DNA of 64,000 nt from Sesamum alatum (Eukaryota > Streptophyta > Magnoliopsida > Lamiales > Pedaliaceae), in assembly GCA_034509735.1 (NCBI GenBank), contig JACGWO010000006.1, positions 33,907,141 through 33,971,140 of the forward strand, read 5' to 3'. The position numbers and the translations under genes were made by a program. The notes beneath the pieces were generated by a model that worked only from the letters and a program-made list of their open reading frames with translations, did no database searches and was not told the origin of the DNA. Within the stretch, counting starts at the first letter, position 1. Every line of letters begins with the position of its first letter. Below are positions 32,090-45,029 of the stretch, one piece after another.

Positions 32090-32609
32090 TTCCCCGCCAA
32101 GTGACTTACTAGTCAAAGAATACGATTATCTGGGTGAAAGAAGGAATATACTTAATATCTTTCAACTGAATTAATATAGTGAAGTGAGGCGACAACTCAG
32201 CTAAACAAAAGTGGAATAAATCTTGAACATGTCGATAGCTCAAACTGAGACCCCACAACACGTTTGTTTTTCTTGAAGTCTGCTATTCCGCGATATACTT
32301 GGAGCGCTATTTATGACCATGCGCTTAGCACCTTGAGTTTTTGATGAGTGCTCCTAGAAAGAACTCTTTCTCTTTCATAGAAAGGCGACCCACCTTCACA
32401 CTTATCTATATAGTTTCATCAAGTCATATTACTACACACCACTCAACAACTCAGCTACGAAACTATTCCACCTGACCAACAATTGTTAGATTATCTATCA
32501 AGTCCTTGTTGGGACCACCCAAACCATAGGGCTTAATGATTTGAGCACTTAGATTAGTGCGTTCTCGTATGGTTATCACCATATTTCATCAATGTAAGGG
32601 TTTGAAGCG

Positions 32610-32675
32610 CTAATGCTTTTGAAGTCTCAGGATAACCCTTCTCATTAATCCCTTTGTAAGAGGACACCAATTTTC
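32610..32675 (-). pseudogene. RNase H C-terminal fragment of the outer copia
   Basis: Minus-strand ENWCPLTKGLMRR corresponds to the NLADPLTKGL end of copia RNase H. It is the continuation of the frame at 42687-42870, cut by the nested element. Confidence 0.7.
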
Positions 32676-34656
32676 TGAAAGCCGTCCTAAGGTGTGTGGA
32701 TTGTCCTGGAGGAACGCGAATGCAGAAGCGCGATATAATATAAATTACAAATTTTAAAGCATGTAAATATGAATTAAAACTACACGTTCAGGGTGTTTCT
32801 TTGAACCTCCCGGGCATTCGGTGTATTCATGACTAATTTAAAACATGCAAATCATGGAGGCCATAGGGTTGTAGAAATTGAAAAACACCAAAACGAAATA
32901 ACCTACCCGGTTGTCGTTTTGTCTTGAAACCGCTACTCGCGTTGTTCCCTGTTTTGTACCAAGATCTCGAACTTGAGACCCTCTAAATCGTACACACAAT
33001 CCACCCACGTATCTTGATTCTCGTGCTAGCGAAAACCAAGTGTATGTATTTAGAGAGAATGAATTAACAAACGTTATCAATTAACGAGACTAATCCTCCT
33101 AAGGTTCAATTGTATGAAACAAAGAACCAAAAATAATTCTTGGGAAGAGAGGAGTGGACGAGCAAGAGGAGAGAGGTGTGTGTGTGTGTGTATGTCTCTT
33201 GAATTTTCATCATGATTCTAAGTGCATACTTAGGAGTATTTATAGAAGAGGAATCCTATTCCTCTTCAAACTCCAACTTTAGAAGTTTAATTTGACTAGG
33301 ATTTTGACCTAGTCAAAGTCCTAGTCAAACTAGGCTTAGATTTGGTCAAACCAATCCTTGCCATCCATCTCTCATCTTTAATCTCAACCATCCATCTATT
33401 TCATGGAATATTTAAATCCTATTTAAATAATCCATGGGGCCATAAATAAATAAGTAAATAGTAATATTTATTTTAAGCCCACATTATTTATTCCAATAAA
33501 TTTAATTTATTTATTTAGTCTAATTCCTTTTAATCTAATTAAAAGGAATTAACTTCCCAAGAAAAGGGGAATCGATTAAATCTAATTTAATCGTTCTACC
33601 TCTCTAAATTTAATTCCAAATTAAATACCTTTGTGTGTGGATTGTGTGTGACTCTTTAGGTTTACCTTTAGATAGACTTGGACGAATTCCCAATCATCCT
33701 ATGACAGGAATTCGTCTGTTACCATGGGTAGCCGTCTAGCAACGGTCCATGGCATTAGAGACTAGGTGAATGTTTGTGGTGTGAACATTTAGGCTCTTTA
33801 GTACGTCTATTCTTCCATCTACAATCTCACTACTTAGGGTCTAGGGCATGGAAATGTAGGTACCCATTTTCGACCTAAGTCTTGCCTCGTCCATACTAAA
33901 CATCACAGGGGTCCTACCCTTTTGTTCAGTCACTGTGGCCACAGATTTATCAGGAACGAGTCTCAGAGTAAAGTGAGATATCACCATCAGCCTTCTGACA
34001 GGAGATGGATCATCTCTCGGGATCTACTGTCACGCTGCACATCTTGACTGCACTAGATAGGCCTTATGACTATCGAGTGACTATGACTTGGCGACCTCTC
34101 GCCATACCTAAGATATAGGCACAGTGTGCAGGTAAACTCAGTAATCCCTCAAGTCCAAGGATCAGCTTATACTATTTAGAACCGGGAATACATGTCATAC
34201 CTGACCGACCCTGCTCAAGGTCTTCCATATGACAGTTCCCACAAGTCACCTCAGTCAGCAACCACCTAGTTGGTTGACCCACCAGCACTGCATGGACGAG
34301 CCTCTTCACTTGTCGATGAAATGCGATTGCAGATGCTTAGTGCAAGTCTCAAATGGATTCCTAATGCCCTATCTCGAGATTCCTTGACTTGGAGCATTTC
34401 AGACTGATCCGGAGAAACTGATTTCATGAACCTACCATCCAATACGTAGTTCTAGTTTTTTGGAATGTGATTTTAGTCTGTGGGCTTTGCTTGTGTAGTG
34501 AACAGTCACAATAAAATAGTAAAGTGAACACAAACAAAGTGTAAGCCAAATGAATATCACTTTCTTATTCATTACAATTTATTAAAACTCTGAAATTGTT
34601 TAGACATAGGTTACATTAGCCCAATCACATTGGCTTCACGGTCACCTATTCTAATA
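32676..34656 (-). repeat. 3' LTR of the nested copia
   Basis: 1981 bp, collinear with 40698-42686. It includes a short GT run at 33178-33190 and the start TATTAGAATAGG, one base off the TGTTAG of the other LTR. Confidence 0.92.
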
Positions 34657-34667
34657 ATCTCCCACTT
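34657..34667 (-). other. Polypurine tract of the nested copia
   Basis: Minus-strand AAGTGGGAGAT directly upstream of the 3' LTR is the standard second-strand priming tract of copia elements. Confidence 0.85.
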
Positions 34668-34819
34668 GACCTAAAGTCAATCGCCCATATGCCTAATCCC
34701 CATCTTCTCAAGATGTTGCGTATGAGCAGTTTGTGATATAGGCTTTGTCAACAGATCTGTTGTGTTGTTTGCTGAGCTGACTCGGTCCATCCGGACGTCA
34801 CCTCTTCCTACCATTTCCC

Positions 34820-37800
34820 TTAAAAGGTGGTAGAGTCTAAAATGTGCTTAGATCGGTGATGAGATCTCGGTTTCTTTGCTTGCGATATTGCTCCGTTGTT
34901 ATCACAGAAGATAACCAACGGCTCGGCAATGCTAGGCGCCACACCCAATTCTTGGATGTAGTTTCTCATCCAAACCACTTCTTTGGCAGTTTCTAAAACT
35001 GCTATGTGTTTGGCCTCTGTGGTGGAGTCGGTTGTGGTTCTTGCTTGGAACTTTTCCATGCCACCACACCACTATTGAGCCTGAATACATAACCCGACTG
35101 AGACTTGGCATCATCATCATCCGCCTGGAAGCTAGCATTGCTAAAGCCTTCCAGGATCAACTCTATATTGCCATAGATCTAGAACATTTCCTTAGTCCTC
35201 CTTAGGTACTTAAGGATGTTCTTGACCGTATTCTAATGAGCCTCGCCTGCACAGGATTGATATATGCTTGATACACTTAAGGCGTAAGCGATGTCAGGTC
35301 TCGTGCAGTGAACGGTGTATTGGATGTTGCTTATGGTAGAAGCATAGGGGATGCTTTTTATCCTTTCAACCTCCTCATCAGTCTTGGGAGACTGTTTCTT
35401 GGATAGCTTGATCCCATGCCTCATGGGAAGGAAACCTAGTTTGGAGCTATCCATATGAAACCTTTTTCAGGATTTTTCTCCACATACGAGTTTTTGGGTT
35501 AATCCTACATCCTCTTAGATATGTCCCTGGCGATCTGGATGCCTAGAATGTAGGAGGTTTCACCCAAATCCTTCATGGAAAATTGAGTAGATAACCATGC
35601 TTTTGTGTTACTCAACATTCTAACATCATTACCTATGAGTAGAATGTCATCTACATAAAACACTAGGAACACTACATAGCTCCCACTGACCCTATTGTAT
35701 ACACAAGGGTCGGATTCGTTTTTGATAAAATCATAACCTCTTATGACTTCATCAAAGCGAATGTTCCAACTACGGGATGCTTGTTTTAGGCCATAGATGG
35801 ACTTTTGGAGATGGTAGGCATTCCTCCTTTTCAACTATCGTGAATCCCTCCGGCTGATCCATGTAGATATCTTCCTCAATGAAGCCGTTGAGAAATGTCG
35901 TTTTTATGTCCATCTACCATATTTCATAGTCATACCATGCTGCTATGGCAAGTAGGATTTGAATGAACTTAACTGTGGCTACTGGCGAATAGGTATCCTC
36001 AAGATCGACCCCCGGTCGTTGAGTGTACCCTTTTGCCACTAGCCTAGCTTTGAAGATCATCACTTCTCCATTAACGCCAAGTTTGCGCTTATAGACCCAT
36101 TTACACCCGACTGGTTTAACGCATTTAGGTGGGTCTACAAGTGTCCAAACTTGGTTCTCGCTCATGGAGTCCATTTCGGCTTTCATGGCCTCAAGCCATT
36201 TTCTGGATTCGATGTTAGACATCGGGTCCCCGTATATCTTGGGATCCTTGTCCAATTGACCGGTCATGCCTAGAAAGTCATACCTCACGGGAGGGCGAGG
36301 CATTCTAGCTGACCTACGGAGGACGGAAATGTCAGTGGTGACTGTGGGCACAGACATTACAGGAGCTGGCGGTTCAGGTACCGGGGTTGGCTCCTTCTGA
36401 GGTTGTTTGACATGCCTGGCATGCTGAACTTCTCGAGGTTGCTCAACGTGTTGGGTATCTATCCTGAAACCTCTTTGTGAGGTATCCACAACTTCTGAAA
36501 TCGATGACTGATTTGTCTCACTTGATTCCTCAAGGATCAACTCATCATGTTGGACAACTACTTGAAATCCTTGTTCCAAGAATACTGCGTTCCTTGAAAC
36601 AAACACCTTCTGTTCCAAGGGGTCATAGAAATAATAACCTACAGTTTCTTTAGGGTATCCAACGAACCTGCACAAACTAAACCTTGATTTTAGCTTGTCT
36701 CTCACTAACTTCTTGACATATGCAGGGCTACCCCACACTTTCAAGTAGTTGTAGGATGCAGGCTTGCCGTGCCATATCTCATATGGTGTTTAGGTCACTG
36801 CACTGGTTGGCGCTAAGTTTAACAACTTGGCTGCGGTTTCCAATGCGTAGCTCTAAAAAGACAAGGGTAATTCGGTAAAACTCATCATGGATTGGACCAT
36901 GTCTAACAAAGTCCGATTCCTCCTTTTAGAGATGTGGTTTAATTGCGGTGTCCGGTAGGTGTCCATTTAGAGACTATACCATTTTCTTTGAGATAATTAA
37001 GAAATTCGATACTAAGGTATTCGCCGCCTCGGTCTGATCGTAGGACTTTAATTTTGCAGCCGGTTTGGTTCTCGACTTCAAGTCTGAATTCTTTAAACCT
37101 CTCAAGAGCTTCAAAACTGTACCTCATCAGGTAAACATAACCATACCGTGAATGATTATCGGTGAAGGTTATGAAGTAGGATAACCCTCCTCGGGCTTGC
37201 GTCCTTAGTGGTCCACACACGTCTGTATGGACCAAGTTCAACAGGCCTGTGGCTAGCCTGCTTTGTCCTACAAAGGGCTTCTTGGTCATTTTTCCTCTAA
37301 GACAGGATTCACAAGTTGGTACATCACTCAAGTCCCCAACCTCTAGGTTCTTTGAGTCTACCAATTTCTTCATCCGTTTTTGGGAGATATGACCTAGCCT
37401 TGCATGCCACAGTCGTGCGTTCCTGTCAGTATCTAATTTACGTTTGTGTTGAGCATTCATAACAAAATTTGTTTGTTGTAAGACATAGAAACCATTATTA
37501 ATCGTACCAAGCGGATGAGTAAATCCTCCCTTCATCAAATAAAAACAACTTTTATTGATTGAAAACTCATAACCACTATTGTCCAACAATGGAATGGAAA
37601 TGATGTTTCTAATCATGCTAGGTACATAATAAACTTGCTCTAATTCTATACAAATACGATCACTAACTACTAAGGTGGCGGATCCTATTGCTTCTGCCGA
37701 GATGGCCTTGCCATTTTCAAGCTTTAGGACTCATTCACCGCTACTCAGCTTTCTGCTTCTTTTCAACACCTGCAAGTCGTTGCAAATGTGCTCCACAGTC

Positions 37801-37850
37801 GGTATCTAATACCCAATAGGCAGAGTTAGTAACCATATTAACCTTAATCA
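34820..37850 (-). pseudogene. copia pol: protease, integrase, reverse transcriptase, RNase H (broken)
   Basis: The minus strand shows, in order: a protease site LDTDCGAH near 37790-37815, where the usual LDTG or LDSG glycine is replaced; the pre-integrase block ARLWHARLGHISQKRMKKLV and CxxC; integrase HTDVCGPL and LRSDRGGEYLS (36939-37400); reverse transcriptase WLEAMKAEMDSM, VYKRKLGVNGEV and KARLVAKGYTQRPGVDLEDT (35914-36200); SIYGLKQASRSWN and the YVDD catalytic site (35646-35657); and RNase H TTDSTTEAKHIA with FCDNNGAISQA (34820-35059). Frameshifts or stops occur near 36940, 36745, 35910, 35500 and 35230. It is a decayed but nearly complete copia polyprotein. Confidence 0.92.
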
Positions 37851-38720
37851 CAAATATACCTTGCTTGGAGAGGAGTTTGCGGCAATCCCTCTTCCAATGC
37901 ACTTTCTCACGGCAATTGATACATATGTCATTTGCCCTCGACTATTCCCTTGAGTCAACCTTCCTTTTTCCTTTATGTTTTCCCATCTTGACAATTGGAA
38001 CACTCTTAGTGTTGGTAGCGGCTTTGACGGCATTTCTCTTTCCCTTTTTCCTTTTCCAACATCCGACACTCTTGCCTTTCGTATTGGAAGTCGAAGCCTC
38101 TCCAAACAACACCGATGGCACAGACTTTTTGGTCGTTGCCTCGTGTTGCACCAACATATTTATCAACTCATGGATACCCTTCTCAAGAGCATTCATGTTG
38201 TAGTTAACAATGAATTGGTTGAAGGAGGGTGGGACTGACTGAAGAATCACATCAATGTACGTCTCGTTACGAGCCCTGCTTTGAGGTCTTCGAGCTTTTC
38301 CACCAAGGTAAGCATCTTGACCCCATTCTCATGTATAGAGGACCCCTCGGTCATTTTAGTTCCAAAGAATGCCTTCGTCGCGACATACCTAGTATGCCGG
38401 TCCGAGACTGCATAGCAATCCTTTAGGCGAGCCATTATGGAAGGGACATCGTCTAGCCTCTCATACTGCTTCTGAATCTCATTGGTCATAAAGGCAAGTA
38501 TGATGCCGGGGACTTTTCGGTTATCCTTATGCCAAGTCTCGAACGTCTCACGTTCTTCTGGCGTTGATCCTTCCAGCAAAGCCCAAGAAAATGGCTTGTC
38601 CATGACATAGCCTTGGTTATCATAATTGAGGACTATCATCAGATTGCACAACCAGTCGTTGTAGTTGGTTCCATTAGACTTGTTTGTCTCAAGTACGGTT
38701 GATAATGGGTTCTTAGACAT
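37851..38720 (-). pseudogene. copia gag of the nested element (broken)
   Basis: Starts MSKNPLSTVLETNKSNGTNY (38720), with NYNDWLCNLMIVL, YERLDDVPSIMARLK and a leucine-rich part. The frame shifts near 38247 into MILQSVPPSFNQFIVNYNM, a gag continuation, with a basic KGKRN region. A CCHC zinc knuckle CINCREKVHWKRDC lies at 37882-37923 after one more break. It would form the particle and package RNA. This start is chosen because it is the first Met of the conserved part and follows the leader. Confidence 0.88.
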
Positions 38721-40683
38721 TGTTTTAAATCTACATTTAAAAACAGAACTTAATCAGCAGAATTGAATAAAAGGTTTTAATAAAGATTAAAGACTTGGAC
38801 TTCAGTTATCTAATTATCCCACTATTTCTATGAAAACACGACACTCTCAAACGTTGTTTTTCGGAAAACCCTTTCCTAGTGGGCTTGGGATCCACAATGA
38901 TACCTTCCATGCCCCGCTTTTACGATTCGCATGGAAAACAATCTGTGGGAGGTATTCCATACCATTCTCGACCTACGAGATTCCCAAGATATCTTCCTCA
39001 CCCTTTTACATGATCCCGAGGACTCCAATCGAATCACGTTATTCGGGCGTTAGACCCGACCCAATCAACCGATTCATAGACTCACTGCTACCCCCACGAC
39101 TCATGAGATATGCAACAGGAGTGTACTCTTTGTTCATGACAAAGTGCAACTTCTTTTAAGCACGATATTGGTGCCACGACTCGTGAGACCATGCTATCGA
39201 CTAAAACTAGCTTCCTCACTTTGTCATGGATTGGAAAGCCTGGACGAACTCCTAAAGTCCTAGTCCATTTGTTAAGGGTCTAATATTCAACTTGGTACAA
39301 CCAAGTGAGAGTTTTGATGACCGAGATCTCATTATAGCACATTCACACATACATCTATTATGCATTATAAAACATTTGCATCCCATAGCAGCAATATGAT
39401 AAATAAACCATTCATTCACCATAAAAGCCACATGCAAAATTAAATGCCTAGCATGCCCCTGTTGGATGATCACAAGCCCAAACCCTATGCGACCCACTGA
39501 GCCCGTAGTGGATCTATGGTCTATCTAAGGTTGGTCCTACACTATTACATTTAACAATAGCAACCCATCAACACACTGATGGGCCTAGCTTCCTTCTCCG
39601 CTGGGCCTCTATGGAACTCCTTGGATTCTCCTTTCTGGGCCATCCTTCATCTCCACCATGGAAATAAAAGTAAAATGCTACCTCACCACTATACTACTCT
39701 CATTACAAATTTAAAAAGAAACCCTAGCGAAAACTGGGGGGAGTATAATTGGAGGGAGATAGAAAGCCTAAGTATTCCAAGGCAACTAGAAAAGAGGAGG
39801 AGAAAATAAAAGAAGACACATAGGCCCAACATAAAATTAAAACCATACATTCGGTCTAGAGCTTGTGATCATCCGTTCTCAATCAGCGCACATAATTCAT
39901 GACATCCAATCATAAAAAATGCACATAAGCCATGATATACAATCATATAATTCATAAAAGAATTAAGAGAACAAGGTATGCATGTAAACTTAGTGTAACA
40001 TTGGTAATCCTTTTCTTGTTAGGAAGTCCTTTCCTCATTATTCAAAAATATTAAAATTTTGAGGTTCCAAACCAAACAAAATAAAATATTTTTCAAATAA
40101 TGTCTTCAAGAAAACATGCAAAATAAATAAAACATTTTTCAGAAAATATTTCAAAAAATAAGGAAGCAAGGAAACACCGAAAACGGCCAAGGGCCTCCGC
40201 GGCCGGCGGTGGCCGTGCCAAGGCAGGAAGGGTGGCTGGTCTTGCCTGCCACCTGTGCGCACAGAGCGCGCCTGGCAGGGGGCACACGCTTTGGCCGCGC
40301 TGGCTGGGCGGCCACGCACAGGCGCCCCTACCTGTGCGTGTTGCCCTATCGTGCAGTCTGCGCGTGCAAACCCTTCAACGCACACGAGCATCGGGCGCGC
40401 CTGCCGAGCGCACGCGCGCAGGCGCCTCCGCCTGCGTACACGCGCGCGGCCGGCAATGCCTGCTGCTGTTGCTGCTGCGCTGGCTGTAGTGTTGCCATTT
40501 TTTTGTTCCGTTTTAATATTTCTGCTCCGTTTTCCAAGAAACCAAGAAGACATGTATTACCAACATGAAAAACGACATGAAAATGACATGCTTGAAAATA
40601 TAAATCAAGAAATACGTAAATCATGATTTTCACGTTTTCATGCTTTAAACACACATAAAACCCTAGGCTTATATACCGAACCG
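38721..40683 (-). other. Untranslated leader of the nested copia
   Basis: About 2 kb between the primer-binding site and gag, without a supported gene. About 40190-40500 is very GC-rich, with CGCGCGG, GCGCGCC and repeated GCCTGCC phrases, in contrast to the AT-rich flanks. Long frames through this block on both strands reflect composition only. Confidence 0.65.
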
Positions 40684-40696
40684 GGCTCTGATACCA
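40684..40696 (-). other. Primer-binding site of the nested copia
   Basis: The plus strand reads GGCTCTGATACCA, which is TGGTATCAGAGCC on the minus strand, complementary to initiator tRNA-Met. It lies one base inside the 5' LTR. Confidence 0.92.
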
Positions 40697-40697
40697 C

Positions 40698-42686
40698 AGA
40701 AAGCCTTCCTAAGGCGTTTGGATCGTCCCGGGAGGAGCACGAATGCGGAAGCGCGATATGAAATAAATTTACAAAATCTAAAGCATGCTAAACATGAATT
40801 AAAACTACACGTTCAAGGGGTGTTCCCTTGAACCATCCAGGCATTCGGTGTATCTCATGACTAATTTAAAGAACATAAAAATCATGGAGGCCATAGGGTT
40901 GTAGAAATTGAAAACACCAGAACGAAATAACCTACCGAGTTGTCGTTTTGTCTTCAACCTGCTACTCGCGTTGTTCCCCGTTTTGCACCAAGATCTCGAA
41001 CTTGAGACCCTCTCAATCCTACACGTAATCCACCCACGTATCTTGATTGTCGTGATAGCGAAAAACCAAGTGTATGTATTTGGAGAGGATGGATTAACCA
41101 AACGTTTTGAATTAATAAGATTAATCCTCCTAAGGTTCAATTGTATGAAATAAAGAACTAAAAATAATTCTTGGGTAGAGGGGAGTGGACGAGCAAGAGG
41201 AGAGAGAGGTGTGTGGGTGTGTGTCTTGAATTTTCATCATGATTCTAAAGTGCATACTTAGGAGTATTTATAGAAGATGAATCCTATTCCTCTTCAAGCT
41301 CCAACATTAGAAGTTTAATTTGACTAGGATTTTGACCTAGTCAAAGTCCTAGTCAAACTAGGCTTAGATTTGGTCAAACCAATCCTAGACATCCATCTCT
41401 CCTCTTTTATCTCAACCATCCATCTATTTCATGGAATATTTAAATCCTATTTAAATAATTCATGGGGACATAAATAAATAAAATAAATAATAATATTTAT
41501 TTGAAGCCCACATTATTTATTCCAATAAATCTAATTTATTTATTTAGTTTAATTATTTTTAATCTAATTAATAGGAATTAAATTCCCAAGAAAATGGGAA
41601 CCGATTAAATCTAATTTAATCGTTCTACCTCTTTAAATTTAATTCCAAATTAAATACCTTTTGTGTGTGTGGATTGTGTGTGACTCTTTAGATTCACCTT
41701 CAACTAGACTTGGTCGAATTTCCAATCATCTTATGACAGGAATTCGTCCATTACCATGGGTGACCATCTAGCAACGGTCCATGGCACTAGAGACTAGGTG
41801 AATGTTTGTGGTGTGAATATTTAGGCTCTTTAATACGTCTATTCTTCCATCTACAATCTCACTACTTAGAGTCTAGGGCATGGAAATGTAGGTACCCATT
41901 TTCGACCTAAGCCTTACCTCGTCCATACTAAACGTCACAGGGGTCCTACTATTTTGTTCAGTCACTGTGGCCATACATTTATCAGGGACGAGTCTTAGAG
42001 TAAAGCGAGATATCACCGTCAGCATTTTGATAGGAGATGGATCCTCTCTCGGGATCTACTGTCACACTGCACATCTTGACTGCACTAGATAGAGCTTATG
42101 ACTACCGAGTGACTATGATTTGGCAGCCTCTCACCATACCTAAGATACAAGCACGGTGTGCAGGTAAACTCAGTAATCCCTCAAGTCCAAGGATCAGCTT
42201 GTACTATTTGGAACCGGGAATACATGTCGTACCTGATCGACTCTACTCAAGGTCTTCCATATGATAGTTCCCACGAGTCACCTCAGTCAGCAACCACCTA
42301 GCTGGTTGACCTACCAACACTACATGGATGAGCCTCGTCACTTGTCGATGAAATGCGACTGCAGATGCTTAGTGCAAGTCTCAAATGGATTCCCGATGCC
42401 CTATGTCGAGATTTCTTGACTTGGAGCATTTTAGACCGGTTCAGAGAAACTGATTTCATGAACCTACCATCCAATGCGTAGTTCCAATTTTCCGGAATGT
42501 GATTTCAGTCTGTGAGCTTTGCTTGTGTAGTGAATAGTCATAATAAACATTAAAGTGAACACAGACAAAGTATATGATAAATGAATATCACTTTCTTATT
42601 CATTAAAATTCTTAAAACTCTGAAATTGTTTAGACATAGGTTACATTAGCTCAATCAGATTGGCTTCACGGTCTCCTATTCTAACA
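40698..42686 (-). repeat. 5' LTR of the nested copia
   Basis: 1989 bp, collinear with 32676-34656. Its minus-strand start is TGTTAGAATAGG. Confidence 0.92.
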
Positions 42687-42870
42687 ATTTCTTCTTGGAT
42701 TTTCACATAATCCAAGGAGATTATCCATTTGTCAAGAGCTCTTTCATTGCACCGTGTCTGATGCGAATATATCTTCTTTTGCCATTTGTAAGCATAGTAC
42801 TTGGCAATCCCAATGGCAGCCTGGAAATCGCAGTGCAGGGAGACCAGTGCATGTGACCCACAAGGGCACG
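42687..42870 (-). pseudogene. RNase H fragment of the outer copia
   Basis: Minus-strand LHCDFQAAIGIAK (about 42797-42834) matches the copia RNase H C-D-x-Q-A-A-I block, followed after a shift by YIRIRHGAMKELLTNG and SLDYVKIQEE. It is interrupted exactly by the nested copia; the last residues are at 32610-32675. Confidence 0.75.
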
Positions 42871-44405
42871 TCTCCTAATTAGTTCCTCAACCAATCAGCT
42901 TCTTAACCTACTAACTCAAGAACTATAAATTAATATTTCATAATAAAGAAGGGAAATTATCTAATAGTTGAAGGAGTAATCCTTTAATAGCACCAGAATT
43001 CCAATTGTCAGTAGATTTATATTTAATATTTTCCACATAAAGTGACCACATTTATGTCATAGGTTCAACATCTCTCTATCTCACTCCAAATTGTGATCTC
43101 CAAGGGTTCATCATTCCACAAATTGAGAGGTTCATATTGATTAACATTCATCTGTTGTTAGGATCACAAATTCCAAATAACAAGATGTCACCTTTTCTTT
43201 CCATTACCAGATCTACTGTATTTCTGTTTTCCGGTTTTGCCACTAACTTACACCTCTACTAGTCATTTTTCACATTATCTATCCACCAAGTCCGCAACTT
43301 CCAAAATATATGCTTAAAATTTATATATTGTAGCATAGAGGCAATGCCAGAATGAGAAACTAGCATACAAAAATCACCAATAACTTAAATCCTCTTAAAA
43401 GTAAACGAACTCAAACTTAAAAAATAAACCTCACTGGACCATTTAATCGCAACAACCCACACACAGAGTTGCAAATTCAACATAAATTCCAATGTAAAGT
43501 GAACAAGAAACATATACTTTAGACCAAAAGAAGACCAATGATATTAAAAAGCTTTCTCTATTCACCTCACATGATGAATGAAGAAAAAAAAAAACATTTA
43601 GATAGTCATCACCTAAGAAATATGTCGGAGTGACATGTGAGGGCATACTCAAATAGAGAAATGTTGATAAACATCATAAAAAGGAGACACAAATATTTTG
43701 TTAAATGAGCTTGCATATATACTCTCATAAATGAAATGAGTGATAGCACAACACTGTAAGAAATTGAATATTTCACAAACAACAAATAAGCCCAACAGAA
43801 TCACAACTTAAACTTCATATGGGCTTCTATGCCATTCAGGATTAGCTGCACTTCTGAATAAAAACTCGTGCATCTCACTAACTAGAAATTTCACCCATAA
43901 CATTTCGGTAATCGGTTCAATATAATTATATTTCCTACAAATGCTATGTGAACGTCATTTCATCTAACATTGTCTCTTAATGGTGTTTCACCAGCTAAAC
44001 ATCACTAACCACATGACATCCCAATTTATTTCTCATATCTGTCCCCTTGGTATACACAACTTCATCATATTGTAAATAAACTAAACACGTTGATGGAGAC
44101 AACTGTAAGCTTCATGGAGGACAGATCATGTAAGCTACTTTACAGTCTGGTGCATTTGTCTTTCTCAGCATAATGTCCCTATAGATCTAGAAAACTTTCC
44201 TCTAACAACCGCAAAAGCAATTAATCACATAAACACCTCGCATTTAACACTAAAATACAAGTAGAATTCAGAGATTCAGTAAAAACGTCATTGAGTAAAT
44301 TCATATACTCGCATTTTCATTAGGATATTGGCTTTAGCATCAAATACGCACAGTACCATCGTGGGCCTCCTCGCGCTTGATAGAGATTAGCTTTCGCTTT
44401 CCGAT
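42871..44405. other. Unassigned inner region of the outer copia
   Basis: About 1.5 kb of mixed AT-rich sequence between the RNase H fragment and the LTR. I see no gag, integrase or reverse transcriptase, and no gene. It may be a decayed leader after a large deletion, or filler DNA. Confidence 0.5.
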
Positions 44406-44882
44406 TGTTAGAAAATTAAAATTTGTAAAGCTGTGGCGTGGAAAAAAGTCACTGCCCTAAAAGGAAAATTTCGGTACGACCGTGGTGCAATCATTAGAAT
44501 CGTTTCGCTCTCCAAGGTTCACACAACTACTCATCTAACACGTGCAATCGTGGTAGAGAGCTGGAACAGCAGACTAGTACCACTTAGAGAAGAAGAGAGG
44601 TAAAGTGAAAATAGAGATGAGAGAATTCAAATTCAATGTATGAAATGAAGAAGAGAGGCACACTATTTATAGAAAAGTAGGCCTCAATTCTTCAGCTACT
44701 TCAACCATGATTTCCTCAACCAACCTGATAGGGTGTATCTGGTTTCATCAAATCAAAGAAAATATAGGGAAGACTTGGGTTTTGATTTTCTCATTTGAAG
44801 AAACTTGGTCAACCTATTTTCAAGTAAAAATAAAGAATTTAAAGTGTAGGATTTTATAGCTTACTAGTAGTCATTCCCTACA
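44406..44882 (-). repeat. 5' LTR of the outer copia
   Basis: 477 bp, collinear with 31615-32089, followed by the target duplication AAGGA. Confidence 0.88.
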
Positions 44883-45029
44883 AAGGAAAGTCAAGAGATA
44901 AAGTTGGTACCGGCAGGGGTAGAGGATGTAAACAAAAAAAAAAAAAGATAAAATAAGGGTTAAATACAATTACCATTTCTGAAGTATTAACTCCACAACA
45001 ATTACCCTTCTAAAGTATTACAACATTAA

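Larger units (their letters stand above)
32676..42686 (-). mobile_element. Full-length Ty1-copia retrotransposon (10 kb), nested
   Basis: LTRs of about 2 kb (32676-34656 and 40698-42686). On the minus strand the LTR starts TGTTAGAATAGG and ends GGCTTTC. The primer-binding site TGGTATCAGAGCC (complement at 40684-40696) and the polypurine tract AAGTGGGAGAT next to 34657 place it in minus orientation. Flanks TTTTC (32671-32675) and ATTTC (42687-42691) are a 5-bp duplication with one mismatch. Inside are gag, protease, integrase, reverse transcriptase and RNase H in copia order, with several frameshifts and stops. Confidence 0.93.
31615..44882 (-). mobile_element. Decayed Ty1-copia element carrying a nested copia
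   Basis: LTRs at 31615-32089 and 44406-44882, collinear, starting TGTTAG and ending CCCTACA/CCCTACC, flanked by an exact 5-bp duplication AAGGA (31610-31614 and 44883-44887). A TATA-like CTATAAATAG on the minus strand in each LTR and a purine tract (GGCGGGGAAGG) at 32089-32100 show minus orientation. Without the nested element only about 3.25 kb remain. A fragment of copia RNase H spans the nested insertion (42687-42870 and 32610-32675), and gag, integrase and reverse transcriptase are missing. No clear primer-binding site is visible at 44405. Confidence 0.88.

Noticed and set aside
40038..40654. Several 64-171 codon frames on both strands in the GC-rich copia leader
   Set aside because: High GC lowers stop frequency in all frames. 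They overlap each other, and the place is an untranslated leader between PBS and gag.
44380..44405. Standard tRNA-Met primer site beside the outer copia's 5' LTR
   Set aside because: The minus strand reads ATCGGAAAGCG there, which does not match the initiator tRNA-Met site.
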